Virus record (IMG/VR): IMGVR_UViG_3300035034_002337 | Coordinates: 1-56,804 of that record | Strand: one strand, 5' to 3' | Length of the DNA stretch: 56,804 nucleotides | Source of the DNA: a virus | In this document: one piece after another, positions 1 through 7,383 of the stretch | Layout of the letters: each line of letters starts with the position of its first letter | Numbering within the stretch: the stretch's first letter is position 1 | Notes under the pieces: model-generated | Database searches by the model: none | The model's input: the letters and a program-made list of their open reading frames with translations, nothing else | What the model was told of the DNA's origin: nothing | Program-made: the position numbers and the translations under genes

Positions 1-116
1 GTTTTACGATCTGTTTCTTTTAGTTTTTTTGGTATGACGGACTATACGCTCGTCACCTACAGCACGATAAAAGAACCCAGTTCTATTATTTTGCTGTAGT
101 CGTTGACTATCACTAA
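1..116. repeat. Left copy of diverged end repeat (TnpB 3' end)
   Basis: This stretch matches 56549-56664 in the same orientation with only three mismatches that I can count (positions 68, 108 and 114). The first 67 bases are identical. It encodes, on the minus strand, the last residues of a TnpB protein. Because the copies differ, it is not a simple wrap-around of one circular molecule; it looks like two copies of the same mobile-element end. Confidence 0.85.
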
Positions 117-147
117 GGGGTGATACACTTTTAATCGGAGGTTTCAT
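4..147 (-). pseudogene. TnpB C-terminal tail remnant
   Basis: Reading on the minus strand from an ATG at 147 to a TAA at 4 gives 47 residues. The last 36 or so match the C-terminal tail of the TnpB fragment at 56552-56804 (shared run QRLQQNNRTGFF, ending KKTKRNRS). Similarity fades upstream: residues near 115-130 are only partly alike and the zinc ribbon and the RuvC aspartate are missing. I read it as a leftover 3' end of an IS200/IS605-type tnpB, not a working nuclease. A short peptide could still be translated from the ATG, but nothing supports a function. Confidence 0.65.
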
Positions 148-154
148 TATTATT

Positions 155-250
155 ATGGTGGGGCTGATTTTTTATTTTGGTAACATGGTCAACAACCCAT
201 TAGTGAGAACTGTTGTCCAAAATATAAAGCGTAAGTTTTTCGGTAAGTGA
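155..250 (+). CDS. Possible 31-residue small protein
   Basis: A short open frame runs from ATG 155 to TGA 250 and would give a hydrophobic N-terminus (MVGLIFYFGN) followed by a basic tail. A GGAGG stretch at 137-141 lies 13 nt upstream, which is far for a ribosome-binding site but is the best such site in this region. No family is recognised. It lies between the TnpB remnant and the first clear phage gene and may be chance. Apart from this, I see nothing in 148-313. Confidence 0.22.
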   Translation: MVGLIFYFGNMVNNPLVRTVVQNIKRKFFGK

Positions 251-313
251 TTTAATTACCATCTATATATTTTTATAGGTTGACTTTTACTCAGTCATAT
301 ACGAAACTTGTGT

Positions 314-994
314 ATGGCATCAATACTAGAAAAATATTCACTAAGCGAGCTTACCCAAAAATACGATGACTTCATCCAACTGATTTCAACGTCGTTTTCC
401 GGTAAACGGAAAGCACGGTTGCTTGAAATGTACTCAGATCAAAATTTGGGTAGAGAGTTGATCGTCGCTCCGGCGTCCAGCGTGTTGCATTTTCACAACT
501 GTTACGTTGGTGGTTATATTGACCACATAAATAACGTAATTAAGAATTCGCGAATAGCTGCGAAGTTTATGGCATCTGCGGGATGTACAATTGACTTTAC
601 CGACGAGGAACTATTATTCGCCGCAATTCACCACGACTTGGGAAAACTAGGTGACGACACCGGACCATATTACGTTATTCAAGAGTCAGAGTGGCATCAG
701 CGAGTCAAAGGAGAATATTTTATACTCAATCCGAAAATTCAATGGATGACAACCACGGACAGGGGAATGTACATGTTAAGTAAGTTTGAGATATCGATGA
801 CGTGGAAAGAGTTACTGGCAATCAGACTAGCTGACGGGTTATATGATCCAACAAATCTTGATTATCTAAAAGGGTTTTCGTTTCACAAAGGACTTAAAAC
901 TGAACTACCCAATGTTCTTCACACTGGAGATTTCATTTCATGTAAAGGTGAACACGACACGCTCATACGAGAACACCCCTCGTTGTTTTCATAA
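314..994 (+). CDS. HD-domain metal-dependent phosphohydrolase
   Basis: The 226-residue protein carries the pattern of the HD superfamily: an upstream histidine in FHNCYVGGYIDH, the paired HD in AIHHDLGKLGD, and a late aspartate in IRLADGLYD. HD proteins use these residues to hold divalent metals and hydrolyse phosphoester bonds, often in nucleotides; the substrate here is unknown. Similar small HD hydrolases occur in marine T4-like phages. I chose ATG 314 over an in-frame TTG at 308. It is followed by a strong terminator at 1015-1044, so it ends its own transcript. No Shine-Dalgarno sequence is clear. Sure of the family, unsure of the reaction. Confidence 0.75.
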   Translation: MASILEKYSLSELTQKYDDFIQLISTSFSGKRKARLLEMYSDQNLGRELIVAPASSVLHFHNCYVGGYIDHINNVIKNSRIAAKFMASAGCTIDFTDEELLFAAIHHDLGKLGDDTGPYYVIQESEWHQRVKGEYFILNPKIQWMTTTDRGMYMLSKFEISMTWKELLAIRLADGLYDPTNLDYLKGFSFHKGLKTELPNVLHTGDFISCKGEHDTLIREHPSLFS

Positions 995-1014
995 CGAATA
1001 ATTAACTATATTCG

Positions 1015-1044
1015 GCTCTACCAGTCAAATGGTAGAGCTTTTTT
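1015..1044 (+). terminator. Rho-independent terminator after the HD gene
   Basis: A perfect 9-bp stem (GCTCTACCA / TGGTAGAGC) with a 6-nt loop is followed directly by six T residues. It lies 20 nt after the HD hydrolase stop codon and separates that gene from the next one, which has its own late-type motif. Confidence 0.9.
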
Positions 1045-1051
1045 GTTAGTA

Positions 1052-1060
1052 CATATTTAT
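1052..1060 (+). promoter_or_regulatory. Late-promoter-like motif, 4 nt before ATG
   Basis: CATATTTAT ends 4 nt before ATG 1065 (spacer GGTT). It comes directly after a terminator, where a new promoter is expected. No Shine-Dalgarno sequence lies between motif and start. Confidence 0.6.
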
Positions 1061-1064
1061 GGTT

Positions 1065-2360
1065 ATGAGATTTTTTACATTCGTCATTGCTGTAACGGCC
1101 CTTATCATAGCAGGATGTGCTGCATTTTTTTCGGTATCTGGACTCGCAACTTTGTTCGCGGGAGCATTTGCGTCTGTCGTTATAATGGGTGGTGTGTTAG
1201 AAGTTGGAAAGCTCGTCGCAACGTCGTTTCTATATAGAAACTGGACACAATGTAACTGGTTCTTGAAGATTTACTTTTTAATTGCTATTTTTGTGCTCAT
1301 GATCATAACCTCCATGGGAATATTTGGTTATTTGTCGAAAGCTCATTTAGAACAGGAAGGTGAGATTACAAACGCTGTTGTAATCGTTGATCGGCTTGAT
1401 TATCAGATAGCCAGAAAACAGCAATCAATTATCGAGTTGTCAACAAAAAAGAGCGATGTTGGACAAGACGCCTCTATAGATTACTCGGAATTTATCAACC
1501 AACAGGTAAACATTCGTGACTCCGCGTGGAGCATGGTCCAAGATGACATTCGATTCGAGCAAACTCAGATTGATAACACCCAAAAATTTTTGGATAGTAG
1601 TGTAGCATTAATAAGTGAAAAGTATGAATTAAATCTACAGGATCTCAACACACAGCAAGATAGGTTACAGAAAGAGCTTGAGCTTATTTCGTCCGAAGAG
1701 CGGCGTCTATTTTCGAAAGATCAGACGGCCCAAAAACAACAGTTGCGTCAACAAGCAACTGATATAATTTCAAAAAAAGAGAATTTACGAAATAGTTTCT
1801 CGGAAGAAAAGCAGCGTATCATAAACACAGCATCCACGCAAATTCAAGTTCATCAGGAAAATATAAATGGCTTTCGGCAACAAGCACAGACCGTCATCGA
1901 CAACGCCAATGAAAAAATCAATAGATTCAAAACGGAGCAAGAAGAATCAGTTAGTTTGGACGATATCAACGTACAAAATATCGAACAGCAGATTTCAGAA
2001 ATTTACACAGAAATCTCCGAACTCCAAGATACTAAATTCGCAGCTGAAAGTAAAGTTCGTGAAGTAGAAGCAGAAGTTGGCCCAATAAAATACGTGGCCC
2101 AATCTATATTCGGTGGGTCCGACAAATCTTCGTTGGATAAAGCAATTACGTTTCTAATGGTTATGATCGTTTTGGTATTTGATCCGTTTGCAGTAGCGTT
2201 GGTTATTGCGTACAATTTCCTAATAGTTAGTGAACGAGCCACACAGCCCACTAAAACATCAACTAATAACAAGTTATCGTGGATTAAAAAGATACAAACA
2301 CGGGATGGGAAAATTAGGAACGCGAATGGTGAAGTCATAGCAGAGGCAAATAAAATTTAG
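1065..2360 (+). CDS. Membrane-anchored coiled-coil protein
   Basis: About 431 residues. The N-terminus has hydrophobic segments (VIAVTALIIAGCAAFF, then a Gly/Ala-rich stretch and IYFLIAIFVLMIITSMGIFGYL), followed by roughly 230 residues of Gln/Glu/Lys-rich sequence typical of a long coiled coil, and a C-terminal hydrophobic segment (AITFLMVMIVLVFDPFAVAL). It is therefore probably an inner-membrane protein with a large helical loop between membrane anchors. I know of similar unnamed proteins in marine myoviruses but no function. ATG 1065 is preferred over ATG 1059, because the latter overlaps the upstream promoter-like motif and the 4-nt spacing rule seen elsewhere fits 1065. Confidence 0.7.
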   Translation: MRFFTFVIAVTALIIAGCAAFFSVSGLATLFAGAFASVVIMGGVLEVGKLVATSFLYRNWTQCNWFLKIYFLIAIFVLMIITSMGIFGYLSKAHLEQEGEITNAVVIVDRLDYQIARKQQSIIELSTKKSDVGQDASIDYSEFINQQVNIRDSAWSMVQDDIRFEQTQIDNTQKFLDSSVALISEKYELNLQDLNTQQDRLQKELELISSEERRLFSKDQTAQKQQLRQQATDIISKKENLRNSFSEEKQRIINTASTQIQVHQENINGFRQQAQTVIDNANEKINRFKTEQEESVSLDDINVQNIEQQISEIYTEISELQDTKFAAESKVREVEAEVGPIKYVAQSIFGGSDKSSLDKAITFLMVMIVLVFDPFAVALVIAYNFLIVSERATQPTKTSTNNKLSWIKKIQTRDGKIRNANGEVIAEANKI

Positions 2361-2421
2361 TTAGTTAAAAAATAATCTTATAATTTGACAGTTCGTATTT
2401 TAGTGATACTGTGGTTCTTAC

Positions 2422-3027
2422 ATGAAGATAGTCACAAATAAAATAAAACTACGAGTTCCAACAAAACCATGCGTCTCTGTGTCTGACGGTCTTGAGATTG
2501 GAACAAGTTTAATTCGAGAACTAGGTAAACACGGAGGAATTGGTTTGGCGGCGAACCAAGTGGGAATAAACAGCAGTGTCTGTGTTATTCACGTTCGGAA
2601 AGATGGTCTACCAAAGGTTTTAGTAAATCCAAAAATAGTTTCTCGGTCGGATGAACTTGTTACATACATTGAAGGGTGTTTGTCACTTCCGAAAAAACTG
2701 ATTAAAACTATTCGCAACAAGTCAATCACAATAGTATGTGATAATTTTGAGAACGAAATAATATTCCAACCTGACAGTGATACTCTAACAAACGAGAATT
2801 ATCTTGAAGATTTGGGTCTTTTGGAGTGTGTGTGTGCCCAACACGAAATTGGACATTTAAATGGAGAGTTAATAACCGACCCCAAGATTCGTTTTCCAAA
2901 AAATCCCAAAGTGTCCACAAAAATAAATCGAAACGACATGGTTATGATTCAAAAAGGGGACGACACACAAATGGTAAAGTACAAGAAGTCTGAAAATCTT
3001 ATTAAAGATGGATGGAAAATAATATGA
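2422..3027 (+). CDS. def: Peptide deformylase
   Basis: Peptide deformylase removes the formyl group from the N-terminal methionine of new proteins. The 201-residue product has all three family motifs: GIGLAANQ near residues 39-46, EGCLS at 84-88 and QHEIGHLNG at 140-148. Predicted metal ligands are Cys86, His141 and His145, with Glu142 as the catalytic base. The usual Asp in HExDH is Gly144 here, which leaves HExxH intact. Phage deformylases are well known in cyanophages, where they are thought to keep protein maturation going late in infection. The last bases overlap other possible starts of the next small gene. Confidence 0.9.
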   Translation: MKIVTNKIKLRVPTKPCVSVSDGLEIGTSLIRELGKHGGIGLAANQVGINSSVCVIHVRKDGLPKVLVNPKIVSRSDELVTYIEGCLSLPKKLIKTIRNKSITIVCDNFENEIIFQPDSDTLTNENYLEDLGLLECVCAQHEIGHLNGELITDPKIRFPKNPKVSTKINRNDMVMIQKGDDTQMVKYKKSENLIKDGWKII

Positions 3028-3047
3028 TCGCATATATATGGAGAATT

Positions 3048-3206
3048 ATGGCAGACGAACTTCCCTTTATTATTGATATTCAAAAAACTTTGAAATCCGC
3101 ATTCGACGTTAATGATTGGGTAACAATCAAAGAACTTATTGAAGAAATTGATGACTTTTTAGAATCTGGAGACTGCGACGATGGTGATAATATGTTGGAT
3201 TATTAG
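3048..3206 (+). CDS. Small acidic protein of unknown function
   Basis: A 52-residue acidic protein (MADELPFIID..., with the C-terminal run ESGDCDDGDNMLDY). ATG 3048 is chosen because GGAG lies 5-8 nt upstream; in-frame ATGs at 3012 and 3024 would overlap the deformylase. Its 3' end overlaps the start of the next gene by 26 nt, which suggests translational coupling. No family recognised. Confidence 0.55.
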   Translation: MADELPFIIDIQKTLKSAFDVNDWVTIKELIEEIDDFLESGDCDDGDNMLDY

Positions 3207-3537
3207 TTTGTTACTGTGTGCGTGTATCTTAATTATACGAAACCTATACACACAAAACTCAAAATATGAAGCGGTTCTTGACGTTAAGCATCAAGAATAC
3301 CAAATAGCACTACAAAATGTGCGGTCTGATGTACAAGATGCATTAGACGAGATGCGGCGTCTCGATTCAAACGAGGCGTTCGAAAAAGACGATGAAGTTG
3401 GAATATCATTCCGCCAAATTATTTTTACCATTGAAAATTTAGATAGAGAACTTTTACAATATGACGACAGCGAAGAAGACGACACGACGATCCAAGAAAA
3501 CAACCAAAGACAACATGTACTTCACAAAGGAAACTGA
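3181..3537 (+). CDS. Small single-pass membrane protein
   Basis: 118 residues: an N-terminal membrane segment (IICWIISLLLCACILII), then a helical acidic region likely to form a coiled coil. Similar short membrane proteins lie next to the late sigma factor in other T4-like phages, but I cannot name a function. Both ends overlap neighbours (26 nt upstream, 77 nt downstream), so it is part of a compact operon with the sigma factor. Confidence 0.6.
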   Translation: MVIICWIISLLLCACILIIRNLYTQNSKYEAVLDVKHQEYQIALQNVRSDVQDALDEMRRLDSNEAFEKDDEVGISFRQIIFTIENLDRELLQYDDSEEDDTTIQENNQRQHVLHKGN

Positions 3538-4225
3538 GCAAGCTATCATTGACTATAATGATGAGTCGCGACGTTGGAAAAAAAACCAAATCTATAATAC
3601 ATCGATATATGTTCCACTGTGCAAGTTGGCTGAGAATATTTTTAATACGTTCAAGTTTTCGTATTTTGAGGTCAGCCCAACAGATATTCAGTCAGAAGTT
3701 GTATCTTTTATGACTTCCCAATTACCTAAATATGCAGCCGGAAAGGGAAAGGCATATTCGTATTTTTCGATTGTGGCGAAACATTGGCTAATTCATAGAA
3801 ACAACAATACATACAATCAATGGAAACGCCATACCGAAATTCTGGACCAACATGAAGAAGATACACATGGTGAAATTCTTGTAGCAGATAATGACACGTC
3901 AGATGAGCCAAAAGAGCTGCTTAACCTAACGATTGACTATTGGGATAGAAATGTGTCACGAGTATTCATAAAGAAAAAGGAAATGGAAATAGCGTTCGCT
4001 GTGTTGGAGTTATTTCGAATGTCAGAACGGATTGAGAACTTTAATAAAAAAGCCATATACTTATACATAAGAGAAATTTCAGGGTGTAAAGCTCAGAACA
4101 TAACAAAAGTGCTCAATAAAATGCGATCATACCAAAGAGACATATTTGAAGAATATTATAACACAGGAAAAGTATCGCTAAATCAACACGATATGTTAGA
4201 CAACGAATTCTTTGACGAGCAATGA
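3461..4225 (+). CDS. 55: Late-transcription sigma factor, T4 gp55-like
   Basis: gp55 is the small sigma factor that replaces host sigma-70 on the host RNA polymerase and directs late (virion) genes. This 254-residue protein shows the family pattern: YVPLCKLAENIFNTFKFSYF near residues 48-70, then the core-binding segment KYAAGKGKAYSYFSIVAKHWLI, which corresponds to the sigma region-2 helix conserved in gp55 proteins. The N-terminus is a Lys/Arg/Thr-rich extension, so a shorter start at ATG 3515 is also possible. It probably recognises the TATTTAT-type motifs found before many genes here; that link is inference. Confidence 0.85.
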   Translation: MTTAKKTTRRSKKTTKDNMYFTKETEQAIIDYNDESRRWKKNQIYNTSIYVPLCKLAENIFNTFKFSYFEVSPTDIQSEVVSFMTSQLPKYAAGKGKAYSYFSIVAKHWLIHRNNNTYNQWKRHTEILDQHEEDTHGEILVADNDTSDEPKELLNLTIDYWDRNVSRVFIKKKEMEIAFAVLELFRMSERIENFNKKAIYLYIREISGCKAQNITKVLNKMRSYQRDIFEEYYNTGKVSLNQHDMLDNEFFDEQ

Positions 4226-4226
4226 T

Positions 4227-4481
4227 ATGACCAAGCTAAAGGAACTATTATCTGAGTTTGCGTTGCGTAGTTATCCAGATTGGAATGACATTCAGTTGAA
4301 TATTTTCAAACAGTTGCAAGCCGAACAGCCGCTATCATATAATGAGTTTGTGAAAGTGGCTAGGGCATTACGAAACCATATGAATGATAATTATTTTTCG
4401 GGAACGTGGAATGTTGACAAAAGTCACGAAGAGCTTCAATCGGAACTCGTCAGAATTTCTAAACAAGCCCTAAACCAATAA
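4227..4481 (+). CDS. Small conserved-type protein, function unknown
   Basis: 84 residues, soluble and mostly helical (MTKLKELLSEFAL... ending ISKQALNQ). ATG 4227 is used rather than the upstream in-frame TTG 4212; it lies one base after the sigma factor's stop codon, so the two are probably co-translated. No motif recognised. Confidence 0.55.
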   Translation: MTKLKELLSEFALRSYPDWNDIQLNIFKQLQAEQPLSYNEFVKVARALRNHMNDNYFSGTWNVDKSHEELQSELVRISKQALNQ

Positions 4482-4494
4482 AAAAACTAAGATT

Positions 4495-4503
4495 CATATT
4501 TAT
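4495..4503 (+). promoter_or_regulatory. Late-promoter-like motif, 4 nt before ATG
   Basis: CATATTTAT followed by ATAT and then ATG 4508. It marks the start of the long baseplate/tail block. Confidence 0.6.
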
Positions 4504-4507
4504 ATAT

Positions 4508-4891
4508 ATGGATCATGATATCGAGATTTTCAGAGGCAAAAAGTTTTCGGATTTATGTAAGGATATTTATGAAAACAGCTCACATACGCGAAACCAAATA
4601 GAGGTACTGATTAGTGAGCTTCGTGGAAAGATATCCAATCTGAACGATGCAATGATGGTCGTTCCTATGATTAAAGACTATCTGGATGTTTGTGTTAGGA
4701 ATGACGACCAGTTATTGAAGTTAGCGGCAGTTGTTCAGCGAATTACATCACGTCAGGCTGCGGGCGGTGCCGACGATCCATTCCAACTCACAGAAAAGGA
4801 GAAAGAGGAACTAATGTCTGCTATGGAAACGGTTTCTTTCTCAGAACAACCGCTGACAAAAGCACCAAGGGTAAAAGCCGCTAATGTATAA
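4508..4891 (+). CDS. Unassigned protein at head of baseplate operon
   Basis: 127 residues, helical, with an N-terminal MDHDIEIFRGKKFSDL and a central hydrophobic segment MVVPMIKDYLDVCV. It overlaps the spike candidate by 8 nt, which suggests they are made together and that it may be a tail or baseplate assembly protein. No family recognised from the sequence. Confidence 0.55.
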   Translation: MDHDIEIFRGKKFSDLCKDIYENSSHTRNQIEVLISELRGKISNLNDAMMVVPMIKDYLDVCVRNDDQLLKLAAVVQRITSRQAAGGADDPFQLTEKEKEELMSAMETVSFSEQPLTKAPRVKAANV

Positions 4892-6479
4892 AACACGGCA
4901 AAAGCGAAATATAAACTTTAGCATGAGTCCGGGAAAACTCCCCGACGTATCATCTATGGTTTCGATTCCGGCTGAGTCGGATTCATTTTTTCAGTTTGAG
5001 CCAGCTGTAGTTCTTGATAGCATCCTCGACGAAACCCACCCATTCTTTAGGTCAAACAACAGCATAATCTCACCCAACACAACTCCAAAGCAATGGGATG
5101 GCTCGGCCCACATAGATCAACCTCGCTTCTCTCAAATAGGAAGTATTAAGGCTAGAATGTTATACTCCGAAAAGGGAGCAGCAGCTGAGTCATTGCGGTG
5201 GGCGTTTCCACTCAGTCCATCAGTGGCAGAAATTCCACTCATTAATGAGTTAGTTCAATTGGTAGACATACGAGGTAATTTATACTACACGAGTAGAATA
5301 AATCATAACAGTAGATTGAATTTTGGGGGGGATTTCTCAGCCGAATTGTATAGTAGTAATGGTTTTGGGCGACCAATTGATCCATCACTTGATCCCTCGG
5401 ATACTCCAGTTGAGTACATTGGCCCGAAAATAGAAGTAACATTCGCGGATAAAGACTACCCCAAAAACTTCGGAGTTGGTGGAAAATATTTTTCGTTTAA
5501 TTCAAATATCCGTAAATTGCGGCGGTTTGAAGGCGATTATATAATCGAAAGTAGATTTGGTCAGTCTATCCGAATGGGAGTGTATGACGAAAGCAGGGCG
5601 AACGACAAAGGTGACCAAAAAAATTCAGATTATTTCAGCCCAAGTGAAAACCCAGCATCCGACGAGCAGTCAGGATACGGAAATCCATTCTTTCTAATTC
5701 GGAACCGCCAACGTCAACTAACAACAACAGAGAATCATTTTTATTCTACCATCCAAGAAGATATAAATTTAGACGGTTCGTCTATTCACATAACTTCCGG
5801 GCTTACCGTGTCTAAGTTCAACAGAAAATCTATATTTAAGAAATTTATATTTTCTTCCGACGAAGGTGAAGAACAAACCTCGTTTTCACCTAGTGGGTCC
5901 ACGGAGTTTAAGTTCCCCATTTTAAATGGTGATCAAATTATAACCATTTCGGATAGACTTGTATTTGGTTCACGAACTGCCGAAACTTTATTTTTCTCAA
6001 AAAAGAGATTTGGTATTATTAGTGACTCTGAGGTGTCAATTGATGCCCATGAACAGCTCGTACTGACAACGAACGTTAAAACCGTAATAAATTCTCCATT
6101 TGTGTATTTGGGTGAGTATAATCAAACTAAAGAACCTGCGGTTTTGGGTGAAACAATGATTGAATGGTTATACGAGCTAGGTGAATGGTTAAAGACGCAC
6201 ACGCATTATTATCATCATTCTCATCCCAGTGCGGGTGCAGCGAATCCAAATAAGACTCAGGCACCAAAACAGATTCGTGAATTAGAGAATCTAATACAAA
6301 AACTGCCTCTCACATTAAGCAAACGAGTATTTATTACGGGTGGTGGACATGCTCCGGGAAGTGATGGTAAGTCGATAGAAGGTCTTAATAATGGATCGGT
6401 TGGTAAAATAGCGTCGGTACCGGGAGGATATTTCGTTCCCACGGTGGGAAGCTTTAACGGATCGATTTCCAGTGATTAA
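4884..6479 (+). CDS. Baseplate central spike candidate (gp5-like)
   Basis: 531 residues. The middle is rich in short beta strands with repeated turn motifs (DGSSIHITSGLTVSKF, DQIITISDRLVFGSRT, SEVSIDAHEQLVLTTN), the look of a beta-helical or beta-prism spike. The C-terminal part has LGETMIEWLYELGEWL followed by a histidine cluster (HTHYYHHSHP, residues 439-448), like the metal-binding tips of contractile-tail puncturing devices. Position just before gp25 and gp6 fits a baseplate hub/spike role. I see no lysozyme domain like that of T4 gp5. Structural role likely, exact counterpart uncertain. Confidence 0.6.
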   Translation: MYKTRQKRNINFSMSPGKLPDVSSMVSIPAESDSFFQFEPAVVLDSILDETHPFFRSNNSIISPNTTPKQWDGSAHIDQPRFSQIGSIKARMLYSEKGAAAESLRWAFPLSPSVAEIPLINELVQLVDIRGNLYYTSRINHNSRLNFGGDFSAELYSSNGFGRPIDPSLDPSDTPVEYIGPKIEVTFADKDYPKNFGVGGKYFSFNSNIRKLRRFEGDYIIESRFGQSIRMGVYDESRANDKGDQKNSDYFSPSENPASDEQSGYGNPFFLIRNRQRQLTTTENHFYSTIQEDINLDGSSIHITSGLTVSKFNRKSIFKKFIFSSDEGEEQTSFSPSGSTEFKFPILNGDQIITISDRLVFGSRTAETLFFSKKRFGIISDSEVSIDAHEQLVLTTNVKTVINSPFVYLGEYNQTKEPAVLGETMIEWLYELGEWLKTHTHYYHHSHPSAGAANPNKTQAPKQIRELENLIQKLPLTLSKRVFITGGGHAPGSDGKSIEGLNNGSVGKIASVPGGYFVPTVGSFNGSISSD

Positions 6480-6507
6480 AAATAGACAAACTTGAATAGT
6501 TATTGTT

Positions 6508-6993
6508 ATGACAAAAAAAGAATTGCAACTTATTGTACGTAAGATCGTAAAAGAAGAACTATATTCCACTTTAAATGAAGTGTTACCCGCATTGTTATCT
6601 GAGGTGGTTGCAAAGAACATCGTCGGTAATCCATTAGTTCAGAAAACTCAGCCCGTCACTGCTCAAAAACAACAAAAGTCAACACAGCGACCAACGCTAA
6701 ACATCAAAGACAACCCAATGTTGACAGAAATATTTGCAACAACATCCGGTGGTATTGTGCAGGAAAATCCATGGGTAGATTCCGGTGAACAACCTCAAAT
6801 GTCAGGTGATACAGACGATCCAAACATGTATTCCACTGGAGAACATGGTGAAAAAATTGGGATACAACAAATAGAAGAAGTTTCACCTGCTGTTGCTAGA
6901 GCATTGACCCGTGACTATTCCGAAGTTCTTAGAGAGTCTTCAAAGCGGTCTATGAACTCAACTCCCTCTAATATTGATTTCTCCAAAATGTGA
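6508..6993 (+). CDS. Unknown protein with CTS-like N-terminal helix
   Basis: 161 residues. It starts with a basic amphipathic helix (MTKKELQLIVRKIVKEEL) containing candidate cleavage sites of the form hydrophobic-x-Glu (VKE, LNE, LSE), followed by a low-complexity Gln/Thr/Pro region. Similar N-termini occur in the proteins starting at 36005, 41190 and 52228. In T4, such short N-terminal peptides direct internal proteins into the prohead and are removed by gp21. Whether this protein is packaged is inference; its place inside the baseplate block could instead mean a tail role. A TAGTTAT sequence ends 4 nt before the ATG. Confidence 0.5.
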   Translation: MTKKELQLIVRKIVKEELYSTLNEVLPALLSEVVAKNIVGNPLVQKTQPVTAQKQQKSTQRPTLNIKDNPMLTEIFATTSGGIVQENPWVDSGEQPQMSGDTDDPNMYSTGEHGEKIGIQQIEEVSPAVARALTRDYSEVLRESSKRSMNSTPSNIDFSKM

Positions 6994-6999
6994 ACTTAA

Positions 7000-7383
7000 A
7001 TGATAACCAGTACCCCATTAGGAATTGCATATCCAATACAACGTGGAGCCAACGGCTACTTTAATGAATCGTTCTCAACTGTAGAATCGATTAAGGATGC
7101 TTTGTCGAATCTAATATTAACACCAAAGAAAACGCGACTAGGACGCCCTGAATATGGATCGTCATTGTACGGATTTTTGTTCGAGCAAAACAATGATGTT
7201 AATTCTGATGCCATTACCTCAGTATTAGAAGAGGATATAGAGAAATGGATTCCATCTATAGAGCTTATTAGTGTCGAGATTGTTGGAAGTCAGGAATATT
7301 CAAATACTATATCACTGATAATAAAATATAAGATTAAAAATACTCCACTTTTAGACGAACTAACTTTATCACTTACAGCATGA
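7000..7383 (+). CDS. 25: Baseplate wedge subunit gp25
   Basis: 127 residues, the usual size for gp25/GPW-type baseplate proteins. It has the family pattern: a region like YFNESFSTVESIKDALSNLI, the conserved RLGRPEYGSSL (residues about 47-57) and a C-terminal beta-hairpin with IKYKIKNTPLLDEL. gp25 joins the gp6 core of the baseplate and is thought to start sheath assembly. The stop codon overlaps the start of the next gene (ATGA), and that next gene is gp6, the expected neighbour. Confidence 0.9.
   Translation: MITSTPLGIAYPIQRGANGYFNESFSTVESIKDALSNLILTPKKTRLGRPEYGSSLYGFLFEQNNDVNSDAITSVLEEDIEKWIPSIELISVEIVGSQEYSNTISLIIKYKIKNTPLLDELTLSLTA

Noticed and set aside
2385-2410. TTGACA with a downstream GATACT as a sigma-70 promoter for the deformylase gene
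   Set aside because: The spacing is only about 14 nt and the -10 match is poor, so I do not list it.
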